A DNA stretch of 33,242 bases, taken from CAZKHG01 sp964552655. GTDB taxonomy: Bacteria > Bacteroidota > Bacteroidia > Bacteroidales > Tenuifilaceae. The stretch is taken from the NCBI GenBank assembly GCA_964552655.1, contig CAZKHG010000040.1:1-33242 (forward strand), read 5' to 3'. This document shows positions 1 to 8,594 of this stretch, piece by piece. The translations under genes and the position numbers were made by a program. Every line of letters begins with the position of its first letter. Within the stretch, counting starts at the first letter, position 1. Under the pieces are notes generated by a model. That model saw nothing but the letters and a program-made list of their open reading frames with translations, did not search any database and was not told the origin of the DNA.

Positions 1-36
1 TATAAATAATTTAAAGATAGACCCCGGTAGTGTGAA

Positions 37-44
37 TATTTTTG
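37..44 (+). promoter_or_regulatory. Candidate -7 element for the M64 peptidase gene
   Basis: The sequence TATTTTTG matches the Bacteroidota -7 consensus TAnnTTTG and lies about 55 bases before the preferred ATG at 99. No TTTG at the expected -33 distance was found, so support rests on one short motif. Confidence 0.35.
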
Positions 45-98
45 TAATAAATTTATCCAACTAAAAAAATGTCTAAATCCTGTAAAATTATCAACCAA

Positions 99-1433
99 AT
101 GAAATTTAAAACAATACTCTTGTTCTTGACATTGATATTGGTTATCGATGTTGATGCCCAAAACCAGAATAAAAATACAGGCATTCCCTTCGACGATCTA
201 TTTTACCCAAAAACTCTACGGGTTGACTTTGAATTGGGCGGCAATGCAACAACCACTACCGTGTTTTTCAAGGAGATGAAGGAGGAGCCATTCTGGGGTG
301 GACCTACCTCCAATTTTATTGATCCCTTCGATTATGGAAATTTCCGATACCGCGTTTTCGATGCTGAGACAAATAAACTTATCTATCTGAAAGGGTTTGG
401 TAGTCTTTTCGAGGAATGGAAGGCAACCGAAGAAGCAAAAAACCTGAACAGGACATTCTACCAGGTTGCAACTATGCCCTTTCCTAAAAAGAAAATCCGC
501 CTGGAAATCGACCAGCGCGAATATGCAACCGGAAAATTTGTTAACCTTTTTACCAGGGAAATTGATCCAAACGACTATTTCATCAGAAAAGAACAGGTAC
601 AATCGTGCAAGGTTACCAAATTGCTGGGGAAAGGCGATCCCTCAAAAAGTCTCGATGTAGCAGTTCTTGCTGAAGGTTATACTGCAGCAGATATGAAAAA
701 ATTCAGGCAGGATGTACTCAGGATTATGGGTAATATTCTGAACCATAAACCCTATCAAAATTTTAAGGACAGGATTAATGTATATGCCATTGAATCCGTC
801 TCACAGCAGCAGGGATCGGATGTACCGGGGGAACGCATTTATAACAACACCATTGCGAATACCAGCTGGTACACCTTTGATGTATCAAGATACCTTACCA
901 CCACCGATATGAAAACCCTGAGCGATTATGCCGCTAACGTTCCCTACGATCAGATTTTTGTTTTAATCAACTCGAATCGTTATGGCGGAGGAGGATTTTA
1001 TAACTACTATACCGCAAGCACTGTTGATCATGCACTCTCCCTAAAGGTAAGCCAGCACGAATTTGGCCATGGATTTGGAGGCTTGGCCGATGAGTACTAC
1101 AATTCCGAAATGGCTACATCAGATTTTTATAACCTGAAAGTTGAGCCCTGGGAGCCAAATATCACCACCAATGTGGATTTTGAGCATAAATGGAAGGATA
1201 TGATTTCTTCAGATATTCAATTACCTACCCCCCGTTCTGTTGAATACGAGGGTAAAGTAGGACTTTTTGAAGGTGGCGGGTATGTTTCCAAAGGCATTTA
1301 CAGCCCTGTTATGGATTGTATGATGAAATCCAACAAACCTGATGAATACTGCCCTGTTTGCCAGCGTGCTGTTGAAGCACGGCTGAAATACTACCTTGAT
1401 GAAGTATTCGAATTACCAGGTAGCTTAAGATAA
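99..1433 (+). CDS. Secreted M64 family (IgA-peptidase-like) zinc metallopeptidase
   Basis: Likely an exported zinc endopeptidase of MEROPS family M64, the IgA protease family. The frame opens at an ATG at 69, but the ATG at 99 directly precedes a classical signal peptide (MKFKTILLFLTLILV, cleavage near DAQ), so I prefer it. An N-terminal M64-type beta domain covers roughly the first 150 residues. The catalytic segment contains HEFGHGFGGLADEYY; counted from the ATG at 69, the zinc ligands and catalytic Glu are H330, E331 and H334, and the downstream DEYY is typical of M64. A Cys-rich tail (DCMMKS...EYCPVCQ) lies near the C terminus. Length is normal for the Bacteroidota members. The GH127 gene follows after 45 bases, so the two may be cotranscribed. 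IgA as a substrate is only inferred from the family name; general protein degradation is as likely. Confidence 0.9.
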   Translation: MKFKTILLFLTLILVIDVDAQNQNKNTGIPFDDLFYPKTLRVDFELGGNATTTTVFFKEMKEEPFWGGPTSNFIDPFDYGNFRYRVFDAETNKLIYLKGFGSLFEEWKATEEAKNLNRTFYQVATMPFPKKKIRLEIDQREYATGKFVNLFTREIDPNDYFIRKEQVQSCKVTKLLGKGDPSKSLDVAVLAEGYTAADMKKFRQDVLRIMGNILNHKPYQNFKDRINVYAIESVSQQQGSDVPGERIYNNTIANTSWYTFDVSRYLTTTDMKTLSDYAANVPYDQIFVLINSNRYGGGGFYNYYTASTVDHALSLKVSQHEFGHGFGGLADEYYNSEMATSDFYNLKVEPWEPNITTNVDFEHKWKDMISSDIQLPTPRSVEYEGKVGLFEGGGYVSKGIYSPVMDCMMKSNKPDEYCPVCQRAVEARLKYYLDEVFELPGSLR

Positions 1434-1478
1434 TCAGCTCTTGATACCAAATTTTGCTAAGTACTTCAAAATATATAA

Positions 1479-3479
1479 ATGAAAAAGGTAAGTTTATTTC
1501 TATTGATTTTGTATAGTCTATCCGGTTTCGCGCAGAAAGATAAAAACACCAATCCTTATTATCTTTCAAATCGGGCACCCTTGTATAACAATCCATATAT
1601 ACCTCTACCTCTTGGAGCAATAAAACCTAAAGGATTGTTATTCACAATGCTTGATCTGCAAAGAAAAAATCTCAGCAGCAATGTGGATAGCGTTTACGAA
1701 TTCATTTGTGGCCCACGAAATGCATGGCTGGGCGGTGACGGAGATTGTTGGGAGCGTGGACCATACTGGATTGATGGTCTTGTTCCCCTTGCATATATCC
1801 TGGATGATGATCGGCTAAAGGCAAAAGCTCAGAAGTGGATTGATTACACGTTGAATAACCAGCGTGAAGATGGCTATATAGGCCCAAGGCCATATACCAA
1901 AGAACCTACACCTGAACCCGGAATGCAGAAATATATGCCTGAGGACTGGTGGCCCCGTATGGTTATGCTTAAAATCCTGATGCAATACTACGATGCAACA
2001 AAGGATAAACGTGTTATTGATGTTTTAACAAAATATTTCAGGTATCAGCTCCAACAGTTGCCAAATAATCCATTGGGTAAATGGACATTCTGGGCATCGC
2101 AGCGGGGTGGCGACAACCTGCTGGTAGTTTTATGGCTCTATAATATTACCGGCGATAAATTCTTGCTTGACCTTGCTGAGATAATTCACAGCCAGACAAC
2201 TCCATGGCTTACATACTATACTGATGGCATATTGGCAAAGAGAAACCCGTATGCTGATTTACACTGTGTAAATGTTGCGCAGGGTCTAAAAGAACCAATT
2301 GTTTACTACCAGCTACACCCGGAACAGAAATATAAATCTGCTGTAAGAAAAGGAATCGCTGATCTGATGAATACCCATGGTTTTGTAAATGGAATGTATG
2401 GAGGCGATGAAATGCTGCACGGCAATAATCCCACTCAGGGATCAGAATTATGTTCTGCGGTTGAAATGATGTATTCATTTGAAAGCATTTTGCCCATTAC
2501 GGCTGATGTTTACTATGCCGATTACCTCGAGAAGATTGCCTACAATGTACTGCCCGCCCAGCACGACGATAACTTTACCCGCAGGCAGTACTTCCAGCAG
2601 CCAAACCAGGTTCTGGTAACTGATCAGCTGAGAAATTTCATGGAGGATGGCAAAGCCAGGATATGCTTCGGAGTGATTACAGGATACCCTTGCTGCACTG
2701 TGAATATGCATCAGGGATGGCCCAAGTTCGTTCAAAATCTTTGGTATGCAACATTTGATAAAGGGATTGCTGCGTTGGTATTCGGGCCAAGTGAAGTTAA
2801 TGCAAAAGTTGCGGATGGAGTGGAAATAAGGATTAATGAGGAAACCATGTACCCATTTAGTGATAGGGTAAAATTTACCATTCAAACCCCGAAATCAGCG
2901 AAATTCCCTTTTCATGTAAGGATCCCCGAGTGGTGCATCAACGCAACTATAAAAATCAACGGAATTACAACTACCTATAAAGGCAGTCAGATTGTTAAAA
3001 TTGATAGGGTATGGACAAATAATGATGTTGTTGAACTTGAACTGCCTATGAGTATAAGGGTTAGCAGGTGGTACGAAAATTCAGTTGGTATAGAACGTGG
3101 ACCACTGGTTTACGGGTTAAGAATTGAGGAGGATTGGCGGGAGGTAAAATCAAGTCAGTTCAAGGATTCGTTTTACGAGGTTTACCCAAAAACACCATGG
3201 AACTACGGTTTATTACAGAAAAGTCTGGATAGCATGAATTTCAAGGTTGAAGTATCCGATAATATTGCCGATATGCCATGGAATCTTGCAAATGCGCCAA
3301 TAACCATAAAAACAAAAGGGCGAAGAATTGAATCGTGGCAGCTTTACAATAATTCAGCAGGGCCCCTACCCTCCTCGGTTTGGCCACCAAGAAAAGAGTT
3401 TTTGCCACTTGAGGAAATCACTTTAGTACCCTATGGATGTTCAGCTTTAAGAATCTCTGAATTTCCTGTTACGCAGTAA
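1479..3479 (+). CDS. GH127-like beta-L-arabinofuranosidase (DUF1680), exported
   Basis: Glycoside hydrolase of the GH127/DUF1680 family, which removes beta-L-arabinofuranose (and in related GH families other furanose sugars) from plant or bacterial glycans. A signal peptide (MKKVSLFLLILYSLSGFAQ) points to the periplasm or cell surface. An alpha/alpha-barrel follows, then a C-terminal beta-sandwich region. The Cys/Zn active-site signature of HypBA1 is present: Glu-x-Cys (E323, C325) and the double Cys C405-C406 in YPCCTVNMHQGW; C405 corresponds to the cysteine nucleophile. E311 in GGDEMLHG is my guess for the acid/base. The length (666 residues) fits the family. It lies between an M64 peptidase and a Gfo/Idh/MocA oxidoreductase. 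No SusC/SusD pair is in the window, so this is not a recognisable polysaccharide utilisation locus. The exact sugar is unknown. Confidence 0.85.
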   Translation: MKKVSLFLLILYSLSGFAQKDKNTNPYYLSNRAPLYNNPYIPLPLGAIKPKGLLFTMLDLQRKNLSSNVDSVYEFICGPRNAWLGGDGDCWERGPYWIDGLVPLAYILDDDRLKAKAQKWIDYTLNNQREDGYIGPRPYTKEPTPEPGMQKYMPEDWWPRMVMLKILMQYYDATKDKRVIDVLTKYFRYQLQQLPNNPLGKWTFWASQRGGDNLLVVLWLYNITGDKFLLDLAEIIHSQTTPWLTYYTDGILAKRNPYADLHCVNVAQGLKEPIVYYQLHPEQKYKSAVRKGIADLMNTHGFVNGMYGGDEMLHGNNPTQGSELCSAVEMMYSFESILPITADVYYADYLEKIAYNVLPAQHDDNFTRRQYFQQPNQVLVTDQLRNFMEDGKARICFGVITGYPCCTVNMHQGWPKFVQNLWYATFDKGIAALVFGPSEVNAKVADGVEIRINEETMYPFSDRVKFTIQTPKSAKFPFHVRIPEWCINATIKINGITTTYKGSQIVKIDRVWTNNDVVELELPMSIRVSRWYENSVGIERGPLVYGLRIEEDWREVKSSQFKDSFYEVYPKTPWNYGLLQKSLDSMNFKVEVSDNIADMPWNLANAPITIKTKGRRIESWQLYNNSAGPLPSSVWPPRKEFLPLEEITLVPYGCSALRISEFPVTQ

Positions 3480-3674
3480 TAAGCTGATTATTTCTGTCTT
3501 ACCAATAGAGGCTAATTTATTTATGTGGTGCCAGGATGAAAAAAACAAGTAAAGGGTTTCAATTGCACGTTTATTGATTTTAAAATGAATTATTTTAACT
3601 TACAGCCTGTTTAAGCTGTGCTAAACCTTTCTGAAAGATATTGAAATTGTGAACTGAAAAATAATTTGCTGCCT

Positions 3675-5066
3675 ATGAAAAGACGTGAAATGCTAAAGAC
3701 CCTTGGGCTAACCGTTGGTACCGGGATTTTGGCGCCAAACTTGTTCGCGATCCGCAATAATTTTAAGGGTGAAGTTTTCAGGGTTGATAATACGCTGGAA
3801 CATCCTCCCCTGGATAAACCAGTCACTGCCATTACATTAGGAGCAGGTGCACGGGGTAATACTTATGGTGCATATGCAATCCAATTCCCGGAGGAGCTCG
3901 ATATAGTCGGTGTTGCAGAGCCAATTCCTATCCGTAACGAGCGGTATGCAAAAAAGCATAATATACCCGATAACAACCGTTTTGTGACCTGGGAGCATGT
4001 TTTTGAACGACCTAAATTTGCGGATGCCGTAATTATCACAACCCCCGATGCTTTGCATTATGGCCCGTGTATGAAAGCCTTGGAAATGGGCTATGATGTT
4101 TTACTTGAAAAACCAGTTGCCCAATCAATCAGAGAGTGTCAGGATATAGAACAACTGGCGAAAAAGAAAAATCGTATAGTTGCTGTATGCCATGTTTTAA
4201 GATACGCACCATATTTTATCAAGATGCGCCAGATAATACAAAGTGGTGCAATAGGTGAAGTTATCAGCATTCAGCACATGGAGCCAATTGAACATATCCA
4301 CATGTCACATTCCTACGTAAGAGGTAATTGGCATAACTCTAAAGAAACCACTCCAATAATACTGGCTAAAAGTTGTCATGATCTGGATATCCTCAAATGG
4401 TTGATTGGCAAACCATGCAAGCAAATTTATGCTATTGGCGATCTTAAGTATTTCACCAAAACAAATGCTCCAAAAAATGCGGCTAAACGTTGCCTGGATT
4501 GCCCAGTTGAATCCGAATGCGTTTTTTCTGCCAAAAGAATTTACCTCATAAACAGGTCATGGACCTATGTGTTTGATTTTCCGGATGATATATTAAAACA
4601 TGAGGAATTCTTGGTAGAGCAGCTGAAAACCACAAACTATGGCCGATGCGTATTCGATATGGAAAACGACCAATGCGATCACTACATTACTTCGATGGAG
4701 TTTGAAGGCAACATTACTGCAGCTTTCTCAATGGAAGCTTTTACCTCTTACGGTGGACGGAGAACCAGGGTTATGGGTACAAAGGGGGATATTGTTGGCG
4801 ATATGGAATCTATGACCGTGACGGATTTTCTGACAAACAAAAAAACATTGTGGGATGCATCCAATATTCAAGAAGTAGAACAGTACAAGCATTCAGGACA
4901 TGGAGGAGGCGATATGCGTTTGACCCACGACTGGGTTCATGCTGTTGCAAAACAAGATCCTTCATTACTTGTATCAACTATATCTGAATCGATGGAGAGC
5001 CACATAATAGGATATAAAGCGGAGGAAAGCAGGGTTAAGAATAAACCTGTTAAGGTTAAAGGGTAA
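3675..5066 (+). CDS. Gfo/Idh/MocA family oxidoreductase with Tat-like signal
   Basis: NAD(P)-dependent oxidoreductase of the Gfo/Idh/MocA family, usually acting on sugars, inositols or sugar derivatives. The ATG at 3675 starts MKRREMLKTLGLTVGTGI, a twin-arginine-like leader, suggesting export of the folded, cofactor-loaded enzyme; an in-frame TTG at 3666 is less likely. The Rossmann region holds LGAGARGNTYG, and the family EKP motif is present (LLEKPVAQS). KSCHDLDILKWL carries the catalytic-type His. A Cys cluster (KRCLDCPVESEC), seen in a subgroup of these proteins, may bind a metal. It is about 195 bases after the GH127 gene, so a shared role in sugar processing is possible but unproven. 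The stop codon lies inside a 7-base tandem repeat. Confidence 0.87.
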   Translation: MKRREMLKTLGLTVGTGILAPNLFAIRNNFKGEVFRVDNTLEHPPLDKPVTAITLGAGARGNTYGAYAIQFPEELDIVGVAEPIPIRNERYAKKHNIPDNNRFVTWEHVFERPKFADAVIITTPDALHYGPCMKALEMGYDVLLEKPVAQSIRECQDIEQLAKKKNRIVAVCHVLRYAPYFIKMRQIIQSGAIGEVISIQHMEPIEHIHMSHSYVRGNWHNSKETTPIILAKSCHDLDILKWLIGKPCKQIYAIGDLKYFTKTNAPKNAAKRCLDCPVESECVFSAKRIYLINRSWTYVFDFPDDILKHEEFLVEQLKTTNYGRCVFDMENDQCDHYITSMEFEGNITAAFSMEAFTSYGGRRTRVMGTKGDIVGDMESMTVTDFLTNKKTLWDASNIQEVEQYKHSGHGGGDMRLTHDWVHAVAKQDPSLLVSTISESMESHIIGYKAEESRVKNKPVKVKG

Positions 5067-5115
5067 AAGGTAAAGGGTAAAGTTTACCTGTCGAAGGTAA
5101 AGATTAAGGTTGAGG
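5054..5115. repeat. Heptanucleotide repeat array, GGTAAA type
   Basis: Four consecutive 7-base units: GGTTAAA (5054), GGGTAAA (5061), AGGTAAA (5068), GGGTAAA (5075). The last joins a 13-base palindrome, GGTAAAGTTTACC (5076-5088). AGGTAAA recurs at 5095, followed by looser copies to 5115. The TAA stop of the oxidoreductase (5064-5066) lies inside the second unit, so the array runs from coding into intergenic DNA. Confidence 0.6.
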
Positions 5116-5126
5116 ATAATTTAACA

Positions 5127-5813
5127 ATGATAATTTCATTTATTCTTGTCGAACCGGCTGTGCCCGAAAATGTTGGTGCTGCAGCCCGGGCTTTAAAAAC
5201 GATGGGATTTACTGATCTTAGGTTAATCAACCCTTGCAATTATCTCGATGAAAAAGCCAAAATGCTTGCTCATGCATCGCATGAAATTCTTGAAAATTCA
5301 CAAGTTTACAACACGCTAAAAGAGGCAATTCTTGATCTGGATCTTGTTGTGGCCACCTCCGCAAAACAACGATGGGTAAAGCTTGATGTTATACCCAGCT
5401 ATTCCTTACTGGATTTCATAAAGGAAAAGGAGGATACAATCACAAATGTGGGAATCGTTTTTGGTCGCGAAGAATCGGGCTTAACCAACGAGGAGATAAA
5501 TCTTTGCAACAGGGTATCAACAATTCCACTAGCCGCCCCTTACCCATCAATTAACCTTGCGCAATCCGTGATGATATACGCCTACACCCTTTCGCCACTA
5601 AACCTCCAGCCAGATCGAACAATTGATGAAAGCGTTAGCCCGGAGAGCTTAAAATCCCTATTAAAAAAAATTGATGATTTGCTTTACAAATCAGGAATTA
5701 CGAAAGACATGCTGATCTTTGGCAGGATACATGAAAGAATATCTGATCTTAAAGCAAACGATATCAGGCTTTTACATTCAATAACCACTAAAATTCTGGA
5801 TCATTTTAAGTGA
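5127..5813 (+). CDS. trmJ: TrmJ-like tRNA 2'-O-methyltransferase (SPOUT family)
   Basis: SAM-dependent RNA ribose methyltransferase of the SpoU/TrmH class within the SPOUT superfamily, closest in appearance to TrmJ, which methylates Cm32/Um32 in tRNA. The three SPOUT motifs are visible: PENVGAAARALKTMGF (motif 1, with the catalytic-type Asn-Arg context), GIVFGREESGLTNEE (motif 2) and IPLAAPYPSINLAQSVMIYAY (motif 3, forming part of the trefoil knot). The length of 228 residues is near the usual 240-250. There is no extra RNA-binding domain, only a helical C-terminal tail. It acts in the cytoplasm and is unrelated to its hydrolase neighbours. The next gene starts 68 bases downstream. Exact tRNA position and nucleotide are inferred from the family. 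Confidence 0.85.
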   Translation: MIISFILVEPAVPENVGAAARALKTMGFTDLRLINPCNYLDEKAKMLAHASHEILENSQVYNTLKEAILDLDLVVATSAKQRWVKLDVIPSYSLLDFIKEKEDTITNVGIVFGREESGLTNEEINLCNRVSTIPLAAPYPSINLAQSVMIYAYTLSPLNLQPDRTIDESVSPESLKSLLKKIDDLLYKSGITKDMLIFGRIHERISDLKANDIRLLHSITTKILDHFK

Positions 5814-5881
5814 GAATTTTCAATAATAAAAAAATATCCTCACATTTGAAAAATCAAAAAAATACCCAAAAATATATAGCC

Positions 5882-8533
5882 ATGAAGAATGTACTAACCA
5901 CTATTCTTATCTTTCTGATATCCCTATCCATTTCAGGGAAACCTGTAAACCAAAAAGTTGCCCAGCAAATAGCGGAAGGGTTTTACTCGGTTCAATCGGG
6001 TTTAAAAGCAACAAATATCTCAGTAAAGGAAATAATACCTTACTTGTATGAAGGAGAAACATCCATGTATATATTCTCTTTTACTACAGGCGGGTTTGTA
6101 ATTGTTTCTGCTGATGATTCTGAAACTCCAATACTGGGGTATTCATTAAAAAGCCCAGTTAAGAAAGAGATTGACAATAGCGAAGTTAAATATTTATTCG
6201 ATTTATATGGCAAAGCCATTAACCTGGCTAAAAGCTCTAAAATTGAAAACCCGGAAATTGCAAAACAATGGGAGCTGCTTTTAAAGGGAGAAGCTAAGAA
6301 AACCATTGCGGCAGTTGATCCATTGTTAACTACCACCTGGGATCAGGGCAGCGGGTATAATAACCTTTGCCCGTCGGGAACCCCAACTGGTTGCGTTGCA
6401 ACTGCAATGGCTCAAATAATGTACTACCATAAATGGCCAGCAACAGGACAGGGCTGGCATAAGTACACCCCTTCCGATAACCCAAACTTCGGGGTACAAT
6501 ACGCCGATTTTGGATCGGTTAACTATGACTGGCAGAATATGCCTAACTTTCTTGGTTCTGGCAGCACTTTAACCCAAATAAACGCCATAGCCACTCTGAT
6601 GTACCATTGCGGTGTTTCCGTTGATATGAATTATGATTCAGATGGCTCCGGGGCATTTAGCCAGGATGTGATGCACGCATTGACATCCTATTTTAAATAC
6701 AACCCAACAACCATTAATATATTCTCTTATACCTCGACAACCGCTTCAACTGCATTGACAAAAACCAAAAGCGAGCTTGATCAAAACCGACCTGTTTTTT
6801 ATTCGGGTGGAAGTAAAGCCGATGGCGGGCATGCCTGGGTATGCGATGGTTATGATGCTTCTGATAAACTCCATATCAACTGGGGTTGGAGTGGTTATTA
6901 CAACGGCTATTTCTCCGTTACGTTAATGAACCCTGCGAACTATAATTTCAGCGAGTATAATGCAATTATTACCGGTATTAAACCAGGTCAGGATGTACAA
7001 GATATTCTCTGGATCAAGCAGGCAAGTGGTTTTATAACCGCATCCAGAGGAATACAATTCATTTCTGCTGTTAATAATCGCATTGCATGGGCAGTTGGCT
7101 ACGACGGGAGTTCAAGCGATGCAAAGGTTAAAGAATATACAAGAACAATTGATGGTGGATCAACCTGGACATCAGGAACCATTAATGTTTCCGGTACAAC
7201 AGATTACACCGCAGCAATGATCAGCGCTGTTAATGATAAGAAGGCCTGGGTTGCCCTTTTTGGACCTACAGGTGGAGGTAAAATTGTTAAAACAACTGAT
7301 GGCGGATCAACCTGGGTACATCAAACCACTGCCACATTTTCATCACCCGATGGCTTCCCGAATGTTGTGCATTTCTGGAATGAAAATGAAGGTTTCTGCA
7401 TGGGCGATCCAAACGGTGGATACTTTGAAATTTATACCACTACTAATGGCGGGGATACCTGGACTCGCGTTCAAAGCAGCAAAATACCTTCCAATTTATA
7501 TGGTGAATATGGCACAGTTGGTTTTTATGATGTTTATGGCAATACCGTTTGGTTTGCAACCAATAAGGGTAGAATTTATAAATCCACCGATAAAGGGTAT
7601 AACTGGATGGTTTACCAAACCCCTATAACCGATGCCTCCTTTGAGGTTACATTCAGAGACGAGAATGTTGGGGTTATCCAACGCAGAGGGGCTTCAGGTT
7701 CAACCACATCATATAAAACAATTAATGGCGGACAAAACTGGACACAGCTTAACCCTACAGGAAATTTTTACACTGCCAGCTTATCGTATGTTCCGGGTAC
7801 AAACATTCTTATTTCCAGTGGTTCTAACTATGCATTACCTTTTATGGGAATTTCTTACAGCACCGACGATGGTACTACCTTTATTGATTATGCTGAATTT
7901 TATAAAAATCATCAGTTCACTGCAATTGGCGCTGCAGGTGAAAATGCTGTCTGGGCAGGTGGTTTTAACTCCAGCCAATATTCAGATGGCATGTGGCATT
8001 TAGGTTCAATCCCGATTGCTGCTAATTTTACAGCAAATAAAACATTTGTAAACCAGTTCGATTCAACTATTATTTTTTCTGAATACTCTTATGGTACCCC
8101 GGAAACCTGGGAATGGAATTTCGGATCCAGTGCTTCACCTCAAACACTTTCCGGCAAAGGACCACATCGGATTAAATATATGACCGAAGGGAGTAAAACC
8201 ATCACTCTAACGATAACCAAAGGCGCCGATCAGCATATCTTTGTTCGTGAAAACTATGTGTGGGTATCGGGACCAGTTGATGTTCAAGTTCCTGGTAAAG
8301 AGAAGCAAATAGGTCTTTACCCCAACCCTGCCAGCACTTTCATCAAACTAGACGGATTTGAAAAAGGAAAAATCAGGATTTACAATGCCTCTGGTGTTCT
8401 TCAATGGGAATCAAAAAATCAGTACGATAACAACTCGATTGATATCAGCCAGCTTGCATCGGGATTGTATATTATTAAGATTGAAACCCCTGATGGAAAT
8501 ATGATCTCGAAGAAACTTACAATTGATAGGTAA
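5882..8533 (+). CDS. Secreted C10 (streptopain-like) cysteine peptidase with Asp-box propeller, PKD and T9SS sorting domains
   Basis: Large secreted cysteine peptidase of 883 residues from the ATG at 5882, where a signal peptide begins (MKNVLTTILIFLISLSISG). The frame is open back to a GTG at 5810, but that would hide the signal. Domains: a Spi/streptopain-type inhibitory propeptide (about 20-120); a C10 peptidase with catalytic C171 in PTGCVATAMAQIMYYH, H317 in GGHAWVCDGYD and the conserved NWGWSGYYNGYF; a propeller-like region with six Asp-box repeats of the type TTDGGSTW, TTNGGDTW, TINGGQNW (about 400-700); a PKD-like domain (ETWEWNFG); and a C-terminal T9SS sorting domain (LYPNPAS near 813, ending KKLTIDR). 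It should cross the outer membrane by the Por system and be released or anchored on the surface. The family includes SpeB, interpain and PrtT. It converges with the M1 gene across a strong hairpin. Confidence 0.92.
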   Translation: MKNVLTTILIFLISLSISGKPVNQKVAQQIAEGFYSVQSGLKATNISVKEIIPYLYEGETSMYIFSFTTGGFVIVSADDSETPILGYSLKSPVKKEIDNSEVKYLFDLYGKAINLAKSSKIENPEIAKQWELLLKGEAKKTIAAVDPLLTTTWDQGSGYNNLCPSGTPTGCVATAMAQIMYYHKWPATGQGWHKYTPSDNPNFGVQYADFGSVNYDWQNMPNFLGSGSTLTQINAIATLMYHCGVSVDMNYDSDGSGAFSQDVMHALTSYFKYNPTTINIFSYTSTTASTALTKTKSELDQNRPVFYSGGSKADGGHAWVCDGYDASDKLHINWGWSGYYNGYFSVTLMNPANYNFSEYNAIITGIKPGQDVQDILWIKQASGFITASRGIQFISAVNNRIAWAVGYDGSSSDAKVKEYTRTIDGGSTWTSGTINVSGTTDYTAAMISAVNDKKAWVALFGPTGGGKIVKTTDGGSTWVHQTTATFSSPDGFPNVVHFWNENEGFCMGDPNGGYFEIYTTTNGGDTWTRVQSSKIPSNLYGEYGTVGFYDVYGNTVWFATNKGRIYKSTDKGYNWMVYQTPITDASFEVTFRDENVGVIQRRGASGSTTSYKTINGGQNWTQLNPTGNFYTASLSYVPGTNILISSGSNYALPFMGISYSTDDGTTFIDYAEFYKNHQFTAIGAAGENAVWAGGFNSSQYSDGMWHLGSIPIAANFTANKTFVNQFDSTIIFSEYSYGTPETWEWNFGSSASPQTLSGKGPHRIKYMTEGSKTITLTITKGADQHIFVRENYVWVSGPVDVQVPGKEKQIGLYPNPASTFIKLDGFEKGKIRIYNASGVLQWESKNQYDNNSIDISQLASGLYIIKIETPDGNMISKKLTIDR

Positions 8534-8550
8534 GTATAGAAATTTCGGGG

Positions 8551-8594
8551 AATGGAGTATTGGAGGGATTTTAAATTGCCTCCAATGCTCCATT
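8551..8594. terminator. Strong bidirectional hairpin between convergent peptidase genes
   Basis: Left arm AATGGAG-T-ATTGGAGG (8551-8566) pairs with CCTCCAAT-G-CTCCATT (8579-8594). This gives a 15-pair stem interrupted only by one T-G position, with a 12-base loop. It lies between the plus-strand C10 gene and the minus-strand M1 gene and overlaps the last two bases of the M1 stop codon. The symmetry suits transcription ending from both sides. There is no long T run, so factor-independent activity is inferred. Confidence 0.7.

Noticed and set aside
1309..1620. Minus-strand frame bridging the M64 and GH127 genes
   Set aside because: It covers the 3' end of one supported gene and the signal peptide of the next, with no protein-like features.
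2475..2885. Minus-strand frame of 136 codons inside the GH127 gene
   Set aside because: It is opposite the catalytic double-Cys region of a clear glycosidase; nothing in it resembles a protein family.
99..5066. Polysaccharide utilisation locus around the GH127 and oxidoreductase genes
   Set aside because: No SusC/SusD pair, no second glycosidase and no sugar regulator are present.
5810..5881. Start of the C10 peptidase at GTG 5810, overlapping the trmJ stop
   Set aside because: It would add 24 Lys/Asn-rich residues before a clear signal peptide; the ATG at 5882 is better.
7233..8003. Two plus-strand frames (131 and 123 codons) within the C10 peptidase gene
   Set aside because: They are alternative frames of the repetitive Asp-box region; the main frame is unbroken, so they are not evidence for a frameshift.
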